Below, piece by piece: positions 19,245-28,771 of a stretch of 64,000 nt of DNA. The notes beneath the pieces were generated by a model. That model was not told the origin of the DNA and made no database searches. It saw nothing but the letters and a program-made list of their open reading frames with translations. This stretch comes from Desulfobacteraceae bacterium (GTDB taxonomy: Bacteria > Desulfobacterota > Desulfobacteria > Desulfobacterales > Desulfosarcinaceae). Each line of letters begins with the position of its first letter. The first letter of the stretch is position 1. The stretch lies in the NCBI GenBank assembly GCA_013003715.1, contig JABDIN010000048.1, positions 1-64,000 on the forward strand. Direction: 5' to 3'. A program made the translations under genes and the position numbers.

Positions 19245-19718
19245 TTACATTCCGTCGGTATCCGATATCTCGATGGGTATTTGTGCCGACTCTTTGAAGG
19301 TGGACAGCACAATGGCTGTTTGTGTGGATTCAACGGCACCGGCGGGGAGGATTTTCTCGTGAATAAACGCAGCCAGCGCTGCCGGGTGTTGAACCCTGAC
19401 CTTTAATAAATACCCATCTGCTCCGGAAATATAATGGATTTCCTGTACTTCCGGGAGTGACGTCAGGGTGGCGACAAATCCGGGGCCGTCGTTTTCGGAG
19501 TGGGTTTTTATGGTGATGAAAGCGACCAGGCTTCGCGAAAACCGTTCGGGATTCAATCGGACCTCATAACCGTCGATGAAGCCTTGTTTTTCCAGTTTGC
19601 GGATCCGCTCAAGGACCGCGGAGGGCGCCATTCCCACCTGCCTGGCAACTTCAACATTGGGTATTCTCGCTTTTTTTTGCAGTATTTTTAGAATTTTCAA
19701 GCTTATATCATCGAGCAT
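19245..19718 (-). CDS. Lrp/AsnC-family transcriptional regulator
   Basis: A 157-residue regulator. Residues 1-60 form the Lrp winged helix-turn-helix (ISLKILKILQKKARIPNVEV, then VGMAPSAVLERIRKLEKQG), and residues about 70-150 the RAM ligand-binding domain, with the TYYISGADGYLLKV-type string seen here as IHYISGADGYLLKVRV. It lies directly upstream of dapL on the same strand with a 51-bp gap, so an amino acid such as lysine is a plausible effector. An Lrp-box-like site sits about 58 bases before its start, suggesting autoregulation. AGGG eight bases ahead supports ATG 19718. Confidence 0.9.
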   Translation of the reverse strand: MLDDISLKILKILQKKARIPNVEVARQVGMAPSAVLERIRKLEKQGFIDGYEVRLNPERFSRSLVAFITIKTHSENDGPGFVATLTSLPEVQEIHYISGADGYLLKVRVQHPAALAAFIHEKILPAGAVESTQTAIVLSTFKESAQIPIEISDTDGM

Positions 19719-19775
19719 CGTCTTATCCCTCTTGATCGGTTTTTACGCATTATTCGCATAAAAAAGGTAAAAGTC

Positions 19776-19790
19776 AAGAATAATATTCTG
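19776..19790 (-). promoter_or_regulatory. Lrp-box-like operator
   Basis: The 15-mer AAGAATAATATTCTG fits 13 of 15 positions of the E. coli Lrp consensus YAGHAWATTWTDCTR and contains the exact inverted repeat AGAAT-AAT-ATTCT. It lies upstream of the Lrp-family gene in an AT-rich stretch, so it could serve autoregulation and control of dapL-lysA. The link is inference, since the E. coli consensus may not apply to this protein. Confidence 0.4.
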
Positions 19791-19970
19791 TATATAGTAC
19801 GATATTCGAAAATATATATGTAGTTATCATAGTTTTTGAGAATGAATTGAATTGTAACGATTTGACGTGTATTACCGCCGCATGAATTATGCCCACGTAC
19901 AAGCTGTTCTTTTTTCCATAAAATGTTATAGCTGAAGAGACGCGATAATGGTTATTCTCTCGGTTTTTTC

Positions 19971-19999
19971 TTGACACATCCTTTTTTTTTATTTAATAG
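19971..19999 (+). promoter_or_regulatory. Candidate sigma-70 promoter of rplM-rpsI
   Basis: A perfect -35 TTGACA at 19971-19976 is followed after 17 bases, including a T-rich run, by TAATAG; TTTAAT two bases earlier is an alternative -10. The predicted transcript starts about 25 bases before the rplM start codon and includes the AGGAG at 20019-20023. Confidence 0.55.
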
Positions 20000-20031
20000 T
20001 CCCAGATTCTATAACAACAGGAGTGAAGACA

Positions 20032-20469
20032 GTGAAGAAATATACACCCAGTGCTAAAGATTCTGATAATCAGGATAAATGGTTTATTGTTGATGCAGAA
20101 GGCGCCGTGTTGGGACGGCTCGCCAGTGTAGTCGCCGCCCGCTTGCGCGGAAAACATAACCCTATGTATACTCCCCATGCGGACACCGGGGACTCCGTCG
20201 TTGTCATCAATGCTGATAAAATCGTTCTCACCGGACGAAAAATCGAACAAAAGATGTACCATCGCCACAGCGGTTTTATCGGGGGGTTGAAATCCATATC
20301 AGCCGGGAAGCTCCTCGAAAAACGCCCGGAAGACCTGATACGTTTTGCCGTTAAGGGCATGTTGCCGAAGAACCGCCTGGGTCGGAAACTGAACAAAAAG
20401 CTCAAGGTTTACGCTGGTAATGCACATCCGCATGATGCACAACGACCGGAAGAATTGAAAATAGCATAA
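20032..20469 (+). CDS. rplM: 50S ribosomal protein L13
   Basis: A 145-residue L13, close to the usual 142-145. [45 protein letters not shown] and [12 protein letters not shown] followed by [11 protein letters not shown] are all standard L13 blocks. I take GTG 20032 as the start: AGGAG at 20019-20023 lies eight bases before it, while the in-frame GTG at 20023 overlaps the ribosome-binding site itself. It is the first gene of the conserved L13-S9 pair. Confidence 0.97.
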   Translation: MKKYTPSAKDSDNQDKWFIVDAEGAVLGRLASVVAARLRGKHNPMYTPHADTGDSVVVINADKIVLTGRKIEQKMYHRHSGFIGGLKSISAGKLLEKRPEDLIRFAVKGMLPKNRLGRKLNKKLKVYAGNAHPHDAQRPEELKIA

Positions 20470-20498
20470 ATTAATTAACGCAATTATTGGGGATTTTC

Positions 20499-20894
20499 AT
20501 GGCTCAAGAAACGATTTATTACGCTACGGGAAAACGGAAAAACGCCATTGCCCGAACCTGGATGATGCCGGGGAAGGGCGATATTACGGTGAATGATCGT
20601 CCCTTGGATGATTATTTTAAGGTACCGACCGCAATTACCATTCTCAAACAACCCCTGGTGTTGACCAATAACGAAGAATCCTTCGATATCAAAGTGAAGG
20701 TCAAGGGAGGCGGGGTATCCGGACAAGCCGGTGCCGTTCGACACGGTATCACCAAAGCGCTGATCGAATTCGATCTGTCCCTGCGGGCGCCACTCAAAAA
20801 GGCCGGTTTTGTGACCCGGGATCCCCGGAAAAAAGAAAGAAAGAAATACGGCCAAAAGGGTGCGCGGGCAAGGTTCCAGTTCTCCAAGCGGTAA
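20499..20894 (+). CDS. rpsI: 30S ribosomal protein S9
   Basis: A 131-residue S9. [20 protein letters not shown] opens it, [19 protein letters not shown] is the core signature, and the basic tail ends in ARFQFSKR, as in all S9 proteins, whose terminal Lys/Arg contacts P-site tRNA. ATG 20499 is chosen over 20487 because S9 similarity begins at AQETIYY. It lies 29 bp after rplM and is followed by a strong terminator. Confidence 0.97.
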   Translation: MAQETIYYATGKRKNAIARTWMMPGKGDITVNDRPLDDYFKVPTAITILKQPLVLTNNEESFDIKVKVKGGGVSGQAGAVRHGITKALIEFDLSLRAPLKKAGFVTRDPRKKERKKYGQKGARARFQFSKR

Positions 20895-20915
20895 TCCATA
20901 CCCATCTGATTTTTC

Positions 20916-20953
20916 GAGGGAATGGGGATATATCCCATTCCCTCTATTTTTTT
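20916..20953 (+). terminator. Rho-independent terminator after rpsI
   Basis: A perfect 11-bp stem GAGGGAATGGG / CCCATTCCCTC with a 7-base loop is followed by TATTTTTTT. It ends the rplM-rpsI transcript, and the convergent peptidase gene ends 11 bp further on. Confidence 0.9.
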
Positions 20954-20963
20954 CACCCCGCCA

Positions 20964-22169
20964 TCAGCTCGAACATAGGTTCACCGTATCGGGATGTTTT
21001 GTCAGCCGTTCCAGACCGGCTCCGGTGACCACGTGCGTATTTTCAATGCCCACCACCCCTTTACCCGGAAAAATCAGTTTCGGCTCAAGAGCGAGAACCA
21101 TCCCTTCAGCTAATTCTAATTGTTGGCCCATGGCCAAAAAAGGAAATTCGTCCAGCTCCAGGCCGATCCCGTGCCCGATAAACTTGATCCGTTGTGCATC
21201 GGCTCCCATGAAATAGTCCTCATAGCCGAACTCCCTGGTCCTGGTGACGGCCAGATTGTACAAGGTCTCGCAACTCACACCCGGCCGGGCAGCCCCCATG
21301 ATTTCAGCTTGTAAGTCCAGCATGCGCTCGTGCGCATCCCTCAACCCGCTATCCAGCCGTCCGATCGAGAATATACGGGCATGGTCCGCCAGATAGCCAT
21401 CCAGAGCAAATACATAGTCCACCAAAATGGGTTCATGCGGTTTTATTTTTTTATGGCTCGGACCCTGGCCAACCGCCGGTGACAGGGCGCGGCCTCCCGT
21501 GGGTGAAGCCAAATAGCTGGGAACGGCTGCGGCAGGGCCTGTCATGAGGTGTCCGTAGAACAACTCGCTTCCCCACAACCGCATGCGGATAATGCCCTGG
21601 TGACCGAGTTTTCTGGCCGCCGCCTCGATTTTACCGGCCAGTTCGATTTCGGTCATTCCGGCGGCGACCAATTGCGGCACACATCCGGATACAATGTCCG
21701 CACACGCGGCCGCCTTGCGAAGAAGCGATAATTCATATGGGGACTTAATGGAACGAATCATTCGAATCATCGTGGAGATGTCCGTTATCCGGCTGCTGCC
21801 GAACAATTTTTGAAAACCGAACAACTGGTTGGCCGGTAATACATCCAGCTCCATGCCGATGGCCGATGGCGTCCCATGCCCGAAATCCTTCAACAATTCG
21901 GGAATATCCCTGCTGGATTGCAAGAACACCATATGCTCTGTTTTTGACTCCGCCAATGCGCGTTCGACATTTTTCCTTACCATGAAAAGTACCTTGCCGG
22001 AGGCGGGGATATACAGCACGCCCTGCTGAATGGTGCCGGCGAAATAAAACAGATCGGAGTTCTGAATGATAAATGCCCCGTCAATTCCTTCTTTATCCAG
22101 ACGCGTCTGGAATTTTGCGATCCGTGCAGTGAGTTCGGTGACTGGTGTCGTGCGATCCGTATCAAACAT
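20964..22169 (-). CDS. M24-family metallopeptidase (Xaa-Pro dipeptidase-like)
   Basis: A 401-residue pita-bread-fold peptidase with an N-terminal creatinase-like domain (about residues 1-150) and a C-terminal catalytic domain. The metal ligands are visible: Asp in ILVDYVFALDGYLADHARIF (both Asp ligands), His in IGHGIGLELDEFPF, and the two Glu in LALEPKLIFPGKGVVGIENT. It probably cleaves Xaa-Pro dipeptides or trims N-terminal residues in the cytoplasm. It is transcribed alone, convergent with rpsI, and may recycle peptides, which would fit the peptide importer that follows on the other strand. Confidence 0.88.
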   Translation of the reverse strand: MFDTDRTTPVTELTARIAKFQTRLDKEGIDGAFIIQNSDLFYFAGTIQQGVLYIPASGKVLFMVRKNVERALAESKTEHMVFLQSSRDIPELLKDFGHGTPSAIGMELDVLPANQLFGFQKLFGSSRITDISTMIRMIRSIKSPYELSLLRKAAACADIVSGCVPQLVAAGMTEIELAGKIEAAARKLGHQGIIRMRLWGSELFYGHLMTGPAAAVPSYLASPTGGRALSPAVGQGPSHKKIKPHEPILVDYVFALDGYLADHARIFSIGRLDSGLRDAHERMLDLQAEIMGAARPGVSCETLYNLAVTRTREFGYEDYFMGADAQRIKFIGHGIGLELDEFPFLAMGQQLELAEGMVLALEPKLIFPGKGVVGIENTHVVTGAGLERLTKHPDTVNLCSS

Positions 22170-22300
22170 GTTTTGTATCCTTTCGAATTGGCCGTGATCA
22201 TGGGGATCCCCCTTGTTATTAAATATCTTCTTTATAAGTCAAGATGTTAAATGCTCTCTAATGATGGACTTCCTTGTAATATGGGAATAGTTGATGTATT

Positions 22301-22448
22301 ATTGCTCCGGCGGATAAATATGCAAGACCCGTATGTCTGGTTTATGGGAGGCGGTGGCTGCAAGAAGGCTTGTCCCCAGTACGTTCCGCCGGAAACTCAT
22401 TACGCGAATCAACGATACATCACTTTACCTATTTAGTTGCCGGATTAA
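22301..22448 (+). repeat. MITE-like dispersed element, copy 1 (148 bp)
   Basis: It starts ATTGCTCCGGCGGATAAA and ends TTGCCGGATTAA. The left end and the reverse complement of the right end (ATTAATCCGGCAACTAAA) match at 13 of 18 positions, an imperfect terminal inverted repeat. An internal palindrome TTCCGCCGGAA is at about 22385. A related element is at 31297-31474 on the other strand, and a shortened one at 36412-36464. It lies about 130 bp before the yejB-like gene. No transposase is encoded. Boundaries are by eye. Confidence 0.6.
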
Positions 22449-22577
22449 TAATATAGATACTTTTATCATTTACCTTGGCGATTCGAAGAAGGTGAATTCA
22501 GGAGCCGCCCTTTTTTTGTGAGGGCATCCCGTTCCTACCACGGCACGTCCGGCTTGGGCGTCAGCCGGAGATCACAA

Positions 22578-23603
22578 ATGACAGCATATTTTATTCGACG
22601 ATTGATCCTGGTTCTGCCGACTTTTCTGGGTATTACCATCCTCGTGTTTACCGTCACGCGGTTTGTTCCCGGTGGTCCCATCGAACGAATGATATCCCAG
22701 GCGCAGCAGATGAAGATGGCCGGCGGCTTGGGGGAGTCATCGCCCGGAGAGCAAAACCAACCCCTGTCAGCAGAGCAAATTGAGTCTTTAAAAAAATATT
22801 ACGGTTTCGATAAACCTGTTGTGTTAAGCTATTTCAGCTGGTTGGGAAAAGTACTTACGGGCGACCTCGGCACTTCCACGCGATACTACGATCCGGTCTG
22901 GGATCTGATCAAGGAACGCATCCCCATATCCTTGTATTTCGGCATCATATCCCTGGCCCTGGTGTATGGTATCTGCATTCCCCTGGGTATCGCCAAGGCC
23001 ATCCGCCATAAGTCGACATTTGATAATGTCTCTTCCATCGTGGTTTTTGTCGGTTATGCGGTCCCCGGCTGGGTGATCGGGGTATTGCTGTTGATGTTGT
23101 TTGCCTCACAATACGAGATTTTCCCGTTGGGCGGTCTGGTGGGGGATGATTTCGAGGATTTGAACCTGGTGCGCAAATTGATCGATATTCTCTGGCATAC
23201 GGCGTTGCCGCTCGTCGCCTATGTTCTCGGGTCTTTCACGGTCATGACGTTTCTCATGAAAAACACGCTTATGGATAACCTGGCGTCGGATTTCGTGCGA
23301 ACCGCCATTGCCAAGGGATTGTCTTTTAAATCCGCGGTTTTCCGGCATGCGTTTCGAAACAGCCTGATTCCCCTGGCCACCAGTTTCGGGAACAATATTT
23401 CGATCATCCTGTCGGGCTCGTTTCTCATTGAAAAGGTTTTCAATATCAACGGGATGGGATTGTTGGGATACGAATCGGTGGTCGAGCGCGATTACCCGGT
23501 GGTTTTGGGCATCCTGGTGGTATCTTCCCTGCTGTTTCTGATCGGCAATATTTTATCCGATATTTGTGTCGCCCTGGTGGACCCCCGCGTGAAGTTCGAA
23601 TAA
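22578..23603 (+). CDS. yejB: Peptide ABC transporter permease, YejB/DppB type
   Basis: A 341-residue inner-membrane permease, slightly shorter than E. coli YejB. It starts MTAYFIRRLILVLPTFLGIT, has the periplasmic insert with YYGFDKPVVLSYFSWLG, and the EAA loop as RTAIAKGLSFKSAVFRHAFR near residue 255. About six membrane segments are visible. CGGAG before ATG 22578 decides the start; the reading frame is open 60 bases further upstream. It is the first gene of a five-gene importer for oligopeptides, and Yej systems are known to take up peptides such as microcin C. Confidence 0.88.
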   Translation: MTAYFIRRLILVLPTFLGITILVFTVTRFVPGGPIERMISQAQQMKMAGGLGESSPGEQNQPLSAEQIESLKKYYGFDKPVVLSYFSWLGKVLTGDLGTSTRYYDPVWDLIKERIPISLYFGIISLALVYGICIPLGIAKAIRHKSTFDNVSSIVVFVGYAVPGWVIGVLLLMLFASQYEIFPLGGLVGDDFEDLNLVRKLIDILWHTALPLVAYVLGSFTVMTFLMKNTLMDNLASDFVRTAIAKGLSFKSAVFRHAFRNSLIPLATSFGNNISIILSGSFLIEKVFNINGMGLLGYESVVERDYPVVLGILVVSSLLFLIGNILSDICVALVDPRVKFE

Positions 23604-23608
23604 AGGAC

Positions 23609-24667
23609 ATGCAGACGATTATCATGGTCATTAATCCGTTAACCATAAAGAAATTCAAAAGATTTAAATCCATTAAAAGGGGTTTTTATTCTTTCCTTGT
23701 CATTTTGACGATGATCCTGGCGTCTTTTTTCGCGGAACTTCTCGTCAACAATCGGGCCATCGCCGTCCGATATGACGGAAAGTTGTTCTTTCCGACATAC
23801 GGGCATATGCTGCCCGGAAAGACTTTCGGGCTGTCGTATGATTACGAAACCAACTACCGGCAACTAAAACAGAAGTTTGATGCCGAGGAGAACGGTAATT
23901 GGGTATTGTTGCCTCTCATTCCCTACGATCCGTTTGAAAATGACCTGCCTGAAGATCTTTATCCGCCGCATCCACCCTCACTGGAAAGACAGCATTATCT
24001 GGGAACGGACACCTCGGGCCGGGATATCGCCGCACGCCTCATTTACGGTTTCCGTATCGCCATCCTGTTTTCCCTGGGTCTGTTGGGGGTGACCTATGTG
24101 GTCGGTGTTTCCATCGGCAGCGCCATGGGGTACTGGGGAGGCAAATTCGATCTTTTTTTTCAGCGGATTATTGAGATCTGGTCCAACGTGCCGCTGATCT
24201 ACATCATCATTATTATCTCTTCAATTGTGGTGCCGTCCTTCTGGTGGCTGATCGCCATAATGGCGCTCTTCGGCTGGATGGGGATGACGTGGACCATGAG
24301 AACCATCACTTACAAAGAAAAAACCCGGGATTACGTGTTGTCCGCACGGGCATTGGGCGCATCAAATTTCAGAATCATATTCCGCCATATCCTGCCCAAT
24401 ACCGTTTCCATCATTGTTACCTTTATCCCGTTTTCGGTATCCGGTGGCATTACGGCGTTGACCGCCCTTGACTATCTGGGGTTCGGACTTCCGCCCCCGA
24501 CGCCGAGCTGGGGCGAATTGCTGCAGCAGGGATGGGCCAACCTCGATGCCTACTGGATCGTCGGGGCTGTCATTCTGGCCATGACCATTACACTCATAAC
24601 CGTTACCTTTGTGGGAGAGGCTGTCCGGGAGGCGTTTGACCCTAAAATGCATACGATATACGAATAG
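23609..24667 (+). CDS. yejE: Peptide ABC transporter permease, YejE type
   Basis: A 352-residue partner permease. A first membrane helix (about residues 26-46) is followed by a long extracytoplasmic loop with VRYDGKLFFPTYGHMLPG, which aligns with the YejE-specific segment, then YLGTDTSGRDIAARLIYGFR and the EAA loop YVLSARALGASNFRIIFRHI. Start is uncertain: ATG 23609 lies one base after AAAGGA, while ATG 23624 fits YejE better but has a long spacer. It begins 5 bp after yejB. Confidence 0.88.
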   Translation: MQTIIMVINPLTIKKFKRFKSIKRGFYSFLVILTMILASFFAELLVNNRAIAVRYDGKLFFPTYGHMLPGKTFGLSYDYETNYRQLKQKFDAEENGNWVLLPLIPYDPFENDLPEDLYPPHPPSLERQHYLGTDTSGRDIAARLIYGFRIAILFSLGLLGVTYVVGVSIGSAMGYWGGKFDLFFQRIIEIWSNVPLIYIIIIISSIVVPSFWWLIAIMALFGWMGMTWTMRTITYKEKTRDYVLSARALGASNFRIIFRHILPNTVSIIVTFIPFSVSGGITALTALDYLGFGLPPPTPSWGELLQQGWANLDAYWIVGAVILAMTITLITVTFVGEAVREAFDPKMHTIYE

Positions 24668-24755
24668 GACGAACGGCCTCAATTTGTGCAGCAACCCAAA
24701 CAGCCACAAGGCAAAACCAAAATATACGTCACTTGCATTGGAAAGGAATCGTATT

Positions 24756-26579
24756 ATGGATATCGAGAAAGGATTTTCAATATTCGGTTGCAGTATGCTG
24801 TTGACCATACTGTTGCTTTTAGCACCGGTGATCCCGGCGGAAGATAATCCCCGCCTGCCGTCCGGTCTGGAATGGTTGACCAATGATTCGGACCCGGTTT
24901 ATGCATCGCCCCAAGCGGTCAAAGGCGGTACATTCAACGCTGCAATCTTTCATTTCCCGTTGACCTTCCGGGTGGTGGGACCGGATTCCAACTCCTCGCT
25001 TCGCGGACTGATACAGGGAAACATGTTCGGGCTGGTGGGAGTCCATCCGAACACCGACAATATAATCCCGGAACTGGCCACTCACTGGGCCTATGACAAG
25101 AACGGCCGGACCATGTATTTCAAGCTGAACCCGGATGCCAGGTGGTCGGATGGGAAACCGGTCACGGCTGAAGATTTTGCCTATACCATAGACTTCATGA
25201 GATCCCCCCATATCGTGGCGCCGTGGTACAATGATTACTACACCAGAGACATCGAGGGGGTCGTCATTTACGATGACCACACGCTTTCCGTCAGCACCAC
25301 AAAGGCGCTGCCGGACCTATATTCGAGGGTCGGAATCAGCCCCACACCCAAGCATTTTTACGGGGACCTGGACAAGGATTTTGTCCGGAAGCACAACTGG
25401 TCCATTGTCCCCACTACCGGTCCATACGTCATTTCCGATTATAAAAAAGGCAAAAGCATCACCTTCAAGCGGAAAAAGGATTGGTGGGCCAGGGATTTGA
25501 AGTATTTCAAGAACCGGTTCAATGTGAACAAGGTGATTTTCACCGTGGTCCGGGACTACAATATCCAGTGGGAGTACTTTAAGAAACGCAAAATAGACGC
25601 TTTCGGCATCACCCTGCCCAAGTACTGGCACGTGAAATCGGACATGGATCTGGTGGATAATGGATATGTGCATAAAATCTGGTTTTTCAACGATACGCCA
25701 CAGCCCTCTTCCGGTATGTATCTGAATCAGGACAAGCCGATCTTCAAGGACCGGAATGTCCGATACGCGTTTGCCCACGGCATGAACATTCAGAAGGTCA
25801 TCGATACGGTGCTCCGGAACGATTATTTCCGTCTGGAGCATGGCGCCGTGGGTTATGGGGAATATACGAATACCGATATCAGGGCCCGCCGGTACGATCT
25901 GGAAAAAGTGGATCAGTACATGAAAGCCTCCCGGTGGGAACGCGGACCCGATGGTATCTGGGCAAAGAGTGACCTGCGGTTCTCCGCCGAAGTGACCTAT
26001 AGCTATGACGAGCACACACCACGGCTGGTGGTTTTAAAGGAAGAGGCCAAGAAAGCCGGCATCGAATTGAAATTGTCGCGCCTGGACGCGTCAGCGGACT
26101 ATAAAAAGGTCCTTGAAAAAAAGCACGATGTCGCATGGATGGGATGGAGTACCTCCCTGCGTCCGCGATTCTGGGAGCATTATCATTCCGTGAATGCCCA
26201 TAAACCGCAGACCAATAATATCACCAATACCGATGATCCGGAGATAGATGTACTGATCGATACCTATCGGGATACGCTGGATGTGGAGGAACGAAAACGC
26301 CTGGCCAAGCTGCTCCAGGAAAAGATCCATGAGCAGGGTTCTTACGTGCCGACCTTCATGGTGCCCTATGTCCGCCATGCTTACTGGCGGTGGTGGCGGC
26401 TGCCCGATGTGCCGGGCACCAAACAATCCGAAAGCCTTTTCTCCTTATTCGACAGTGCCACCGGCGGCCTGTTCTGGTATGACGAAACGGTGTATGCGGA
26501 AACGCGAAAAGCGATGAAGGACAAGAAGTCTTTTTCACCGGTGATACAAATCAATCAAACGTATAAGTTGAAGCAGTGA
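24756..26579 (+). CDS. yejA: Peptide-binding protein, extracellular solute-binding family 5 (YejA type)
   Basis: A 607-residue periplasmic binding protein, close to YejA's usual length. A signal peptide is visible (basic MDIEKG, then FGCSMLLTILLLLAPVIPAE). YASPQAVKGGTFNAAIFHFP and PDSNSSLRGLIQGNMFGLVG are typical YejA-type openings, and FKLNPDARWSDGKPVTAEDF is the family 5 signature. ELATHWAYDKNG precedes it. GAAAGGA at 24741-24747 fixes ATG 24756. It presents peptides to the two membrane permeases encoded upstream. Confidence 0.9.
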   Translation: MDIEKGFSIFGCSMLLTILLLLAPVIPAEDNPRLPSGLEWLTNDSDPVYASPQAVKGGTFNAAIFHFPLTFRVVGPDSNSSLRGLIQGNMFGLVGVHPNTDNIIPELATHWAYDKNGRTMYFKLNPDARWSDGKPVTAEDFAYTIDFMRSPHIVAPWYNDYYTRDIEGVVIYDDHTLSVSTTKALPDLYSRVGISPTPKHFYGDLDKDFVRKHNWSIVPTTGPYVISDYKKGKSITFKRKKDWWARDLKYFKNRFNVNKVIFTVVRDYNIQWEYFKKRKIDAFGITLPKYWHVKSDMDLVDNGYVHKIWFFNDTPQPSSGMYLNQDKPIFKDRNVRYAFAHGMNIQKVIDTVLRNDYFRLEHGAVGYGEYTNTDIRARRYDLEKVDQYMKASRWERGPDGIWAKSDLRFSAEVTYSYDEHTPRLVVLKEEAKKAGIELKLSRLDASADYKKVLEKKHDVAWMGWSTSLRPRFWEHYHSVNAHKPQTNNITNTDDPEIDVLIDTYRDTLDVEERKRLAKLLQEKIHEQGSYVPTFMVPYVRHAYWRWWRLPDVPGTKQSESLFSLFDSATGGLFWYDETVYAETRKAMKDKKSFSPVIQINQTYKLKQ

Positions 26580-26594
26580 GTAAACAATAATCCC

Positions 26595-27635
26595 ATGACA
26601 ACGGATATTCATACAGGGCCGGGTTCATCCGGCCGCAACGCACCGCTGATTGAAGTCAGGGATCTGGTGACTTCTTTCAGTACCGAAGCCGGACGCATAA
26701 AAGCCATCGAAGGCGTCGGCTTTATTGTGAGGAAAGGGCGGATACTCGGGATTGTCGGAGAATCCGGATGCGGAAAAAGTGTCACCGCCCTTTCCATCAT
26801 GCGGCTGCTTCCCAAACCCTCCGGTGTGATCGAGCGTGGGGAAATACGGCTCAGGGGCCAGGATATCGCCCAACTGCCCGTCGAAGGGATGAATCACATC
26901 CGGGGAAGACAAATCTCCATGATATTTCAGGAACCCATGACAGCGCTCAATCCGGTCCATAAAATCGGCAGACAACTCCGCGAGGTTTTTGATATTCATC
27001 GTTCTGACTTGAGTAAAGCCCAGGCACGGACCGCATGCATCGAACTGCTTCAGAAGGTGGGGATTCCGGATCCGGAATCCCGGATGGACGAATATGTGCA
27101 CCAGATCTCCGGCGGCATGCGCCAGCGAGTGATGATCGCCATGGCCCTTGCCGGGAAACCGGACATATTGATTGCCGACGAACCCACCACTGCGCTGGAT
27201 GTCACCATACAGGCACAGATTCTCCAGTTGATACTGGACCTCCAGGCCGAGACCGGAATGGCCGTCATCTTCATCACCCACGACCTGGGGGTCATCGCTG
27301 AAATGTGCGACGATGTTCTGGTCATGTATGCGGGAAAGGTCGCCGAATCGGCATCTGTGAAGGACCTCTTCAGCACGCCGAAACATCCGTATACACAGGG
27401 GCTGCTCCGTTCGATCCCCACTCTTGACAGCCGCCGAAAAACCATATTGCCGGTCATTGATGGCATGGTGCCGAGTCTTTTTGATTTACCCGCGGGCTGC
27501 CGATTCCAGAACCGGTGCCCCCGTGCGATGCCCATTTGTGAAACTGAGCCGCCGCCGTTGTACCGCGTCGGATCGGGACACGCGGTGAGCTGTTACCTTT
27601 ACGATAATATCAAAGATGAATCAGCAGGCGGCTGA
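26595..27635 (+). CDS. Peptide ABC transporter ATP-binding protein, OppD/DppD type
   Basis: A 346-residue ATPase. Walker A is [15 protein letters not shown] near residue 55, the Q-loop is [14 protein letters not shown], the signature is [17 protein letters not shown], Walker B is [13 protein letters not shown], and the switch His is in [10 protein letters not shown]. The C-terminal [15 protein letters not shown] carries the four-Cys pattern (C-x5-C-x5-C plus a later CY) that in some OppD/DppD proteins binds an iron-sulfur cluster. It lies 15 bp after the binding-protein gene. Confidence 0.92.
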   Translation: MTTDIHTGPGSSGRNAPLIEVRDLVTSFSTEAGRIKAIEGVGFIVRKGRILGIVGESGCGKSVTALSIMRLLPKPSGVIERGEIRLRGQDIAQLPVEGMNHIRGRQISMIFQEPMTALNPVHKIGRQLREVFDIHRSDLSKAQARTACIELLQKVGIPDPESRMDEYVHQISGGMRQRVMIAMALAGKPDILIADEPTTALDVTIQAQILQLILDLQAETGMAVIFITHDLGVIAEMCDDVLVMYAGKVAESASVKDLFSTPKHPYTQGLLRSIPTLDSRRKTILPVIDGMVPSLFDLPAGCRFQNRCPRAMPICETEPPPLYRVGSGHAVSCYLYDNIKDESAGG

Positions 27636-27679
27636 TACGTATTTTCAGCTGACAAACGATCCATTGGACTCTGAAATTT

Positions 27680-28684
27680 ATGAAAGTGGAAAACAAGGCA
27701 TTGTCCCCTCTATTGACCGTTAAAAACCTGAAAATGCATTTTCCGGTTCGAGGCGGGGTGTTCAGGCGGCTCCGGGCCAAAGTGTTCGCAGTGGACGATG
27801 TAAGCTTTAGCGTGCCCCATGGCAAGACCCTTGGATTGGTCGGCGAATCCGGCTGCGGCAAGACCACCGTCGGGCGGTGCATATTGAAGTTGTATAAACC
27901 CACCGCGGGCAAGGTCGTATTCAATGACCGCAACGTGCTTTCGCTTCAGCATGAAGCCTTGCGTGAGAGTAGAAAAGATATGCAAATCATCTTCCAGGAT
28001 CCGTTTGAATCCCTGAATGCCCGGCATACCATCCAGGAGATATTGGAAGAGCCGTTCATCATCCATAAAATCGGAAACAAAAACCAGCGTGTGGCCAGGG
28101 TCAGAGAACTTTTGGACCGGGTCGGATTACCCCGGAATTCACTCATGAGATTTCCCCATGAATTTTCAGGCGGTCAACGGCAGCGTATCGGCATCGCCCG
28201 CGCCATTGCATTGCATCCCAAATTGATAATCTGTGATGAACCAGTTTCCGCCCTGGATGTTTCCATTCAATCACAGGTGTTGAACCTGATGCTTGAACTC
28301 CAGGAGACGCTTGGATTGACTTACCTGTTTATTGCCCATGACCTGGCGGTGGTGAAGCATATATCGGATAGAATCGCCGTGATGTATTTGGGAAAAATAG
28401 TGGAGATGAGTGATGCCGACAGCATCTATGAGAAACCGTTCCATCCCTACACCCGTGCATTGATTTCCGCGATTCCGATTCCCGATCCATTCCGAAAGGC
28501 AGATAAAATCGTATTGAGAGGGGATGTCCCGTCACCGATAAATCCACCACCGGGTTGTCATTTCCATACCCGCTGCCCGTATGCCCTTGATCGATGCCGT
28601 GTCGAACCGCCCGGATTAAAAGATGCGCCCGGCACATCCGGAGAACAGCATCTGGTTGCCTGTATCCGCGCCGGGGAGATATAA
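27680..28684 (+). CDS. Peptide ABC transporter ATP-binding protein, OppF/DppF type
   Basis: A 334-residue second ATPase of the importer. It has [20 protein letters not shown] (Walker A), IIFQDPFESLNARHTI, FSGGQRQRIGIARAIALHP (signature), LIICDEPVSALDVSIQSQVL (Walker B) and YLFIAHDLAVVKHI, plus a C-terminal CHFHTRCPYALDRC cluster. In E. coli the two ATPase halves are fused as YejF; here they are separate genes, as in Opp and Dpp. It is the last gene of the operon. Confidence 0.92.
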   Translation: MKVENKALSPLLTVKNLKMHFPVRGGVFRRLRAKVFAVDDVSFSVPHGKTLGLVGESGCGKTTVGRCILKLYKPTAGKVVFNDRNVLSLQHEALRESRKDMQIIFQDPFESLNARHTIQEILEEPFIIHKIGNKNQRVARVRELLDRVGLPRNSLMRFPHEFSGGQRQRIGIARAIALHPKLIICDEPVSALDVSIQSQVLNLMLELQETLGLTYLFIAHDLAVVKHISDRIAVMYLGKIVEMSDADSIYEKPFHPYTRALISAIPIPDPFRKADKIVLRGDVPSPINPPPGCHFHTRCPYALDRCRVEPPGLKDAPGTSGEQHLVACIRAGEI

Positions 28685-28720
28685 AGGAATGCCGTATTGG
28701 TGATAATGCACCAAGACAAA

Positions 28721-28745
28721 GGGCCGGCCATTCGATGGCCGGCCC
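28721..28745 (-). terminator. Hairpin between convergent genes, probable terminator
   Basis: A perfect 11-bp stem GGGCCGGCCAT / ATGGCCGGCCC with a TCG loop lies between the importer operon and the minus-strand gene ending at 28772. Only the minus-strand side has a following T-rich run (TTTGTCTT), so it more likely ends that gene; it may also slow plus-strand transcription. Confidence 0.6.
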
Positions 28746-28771
28746 CGGGTTATCGTGTCGCTTATCGAAAA

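Noticed and set aside
26625-27386. 253-residue open frame on the minus strand
   Set aside because: It is antisense to the OppD-type ATPase gene, which is intact.
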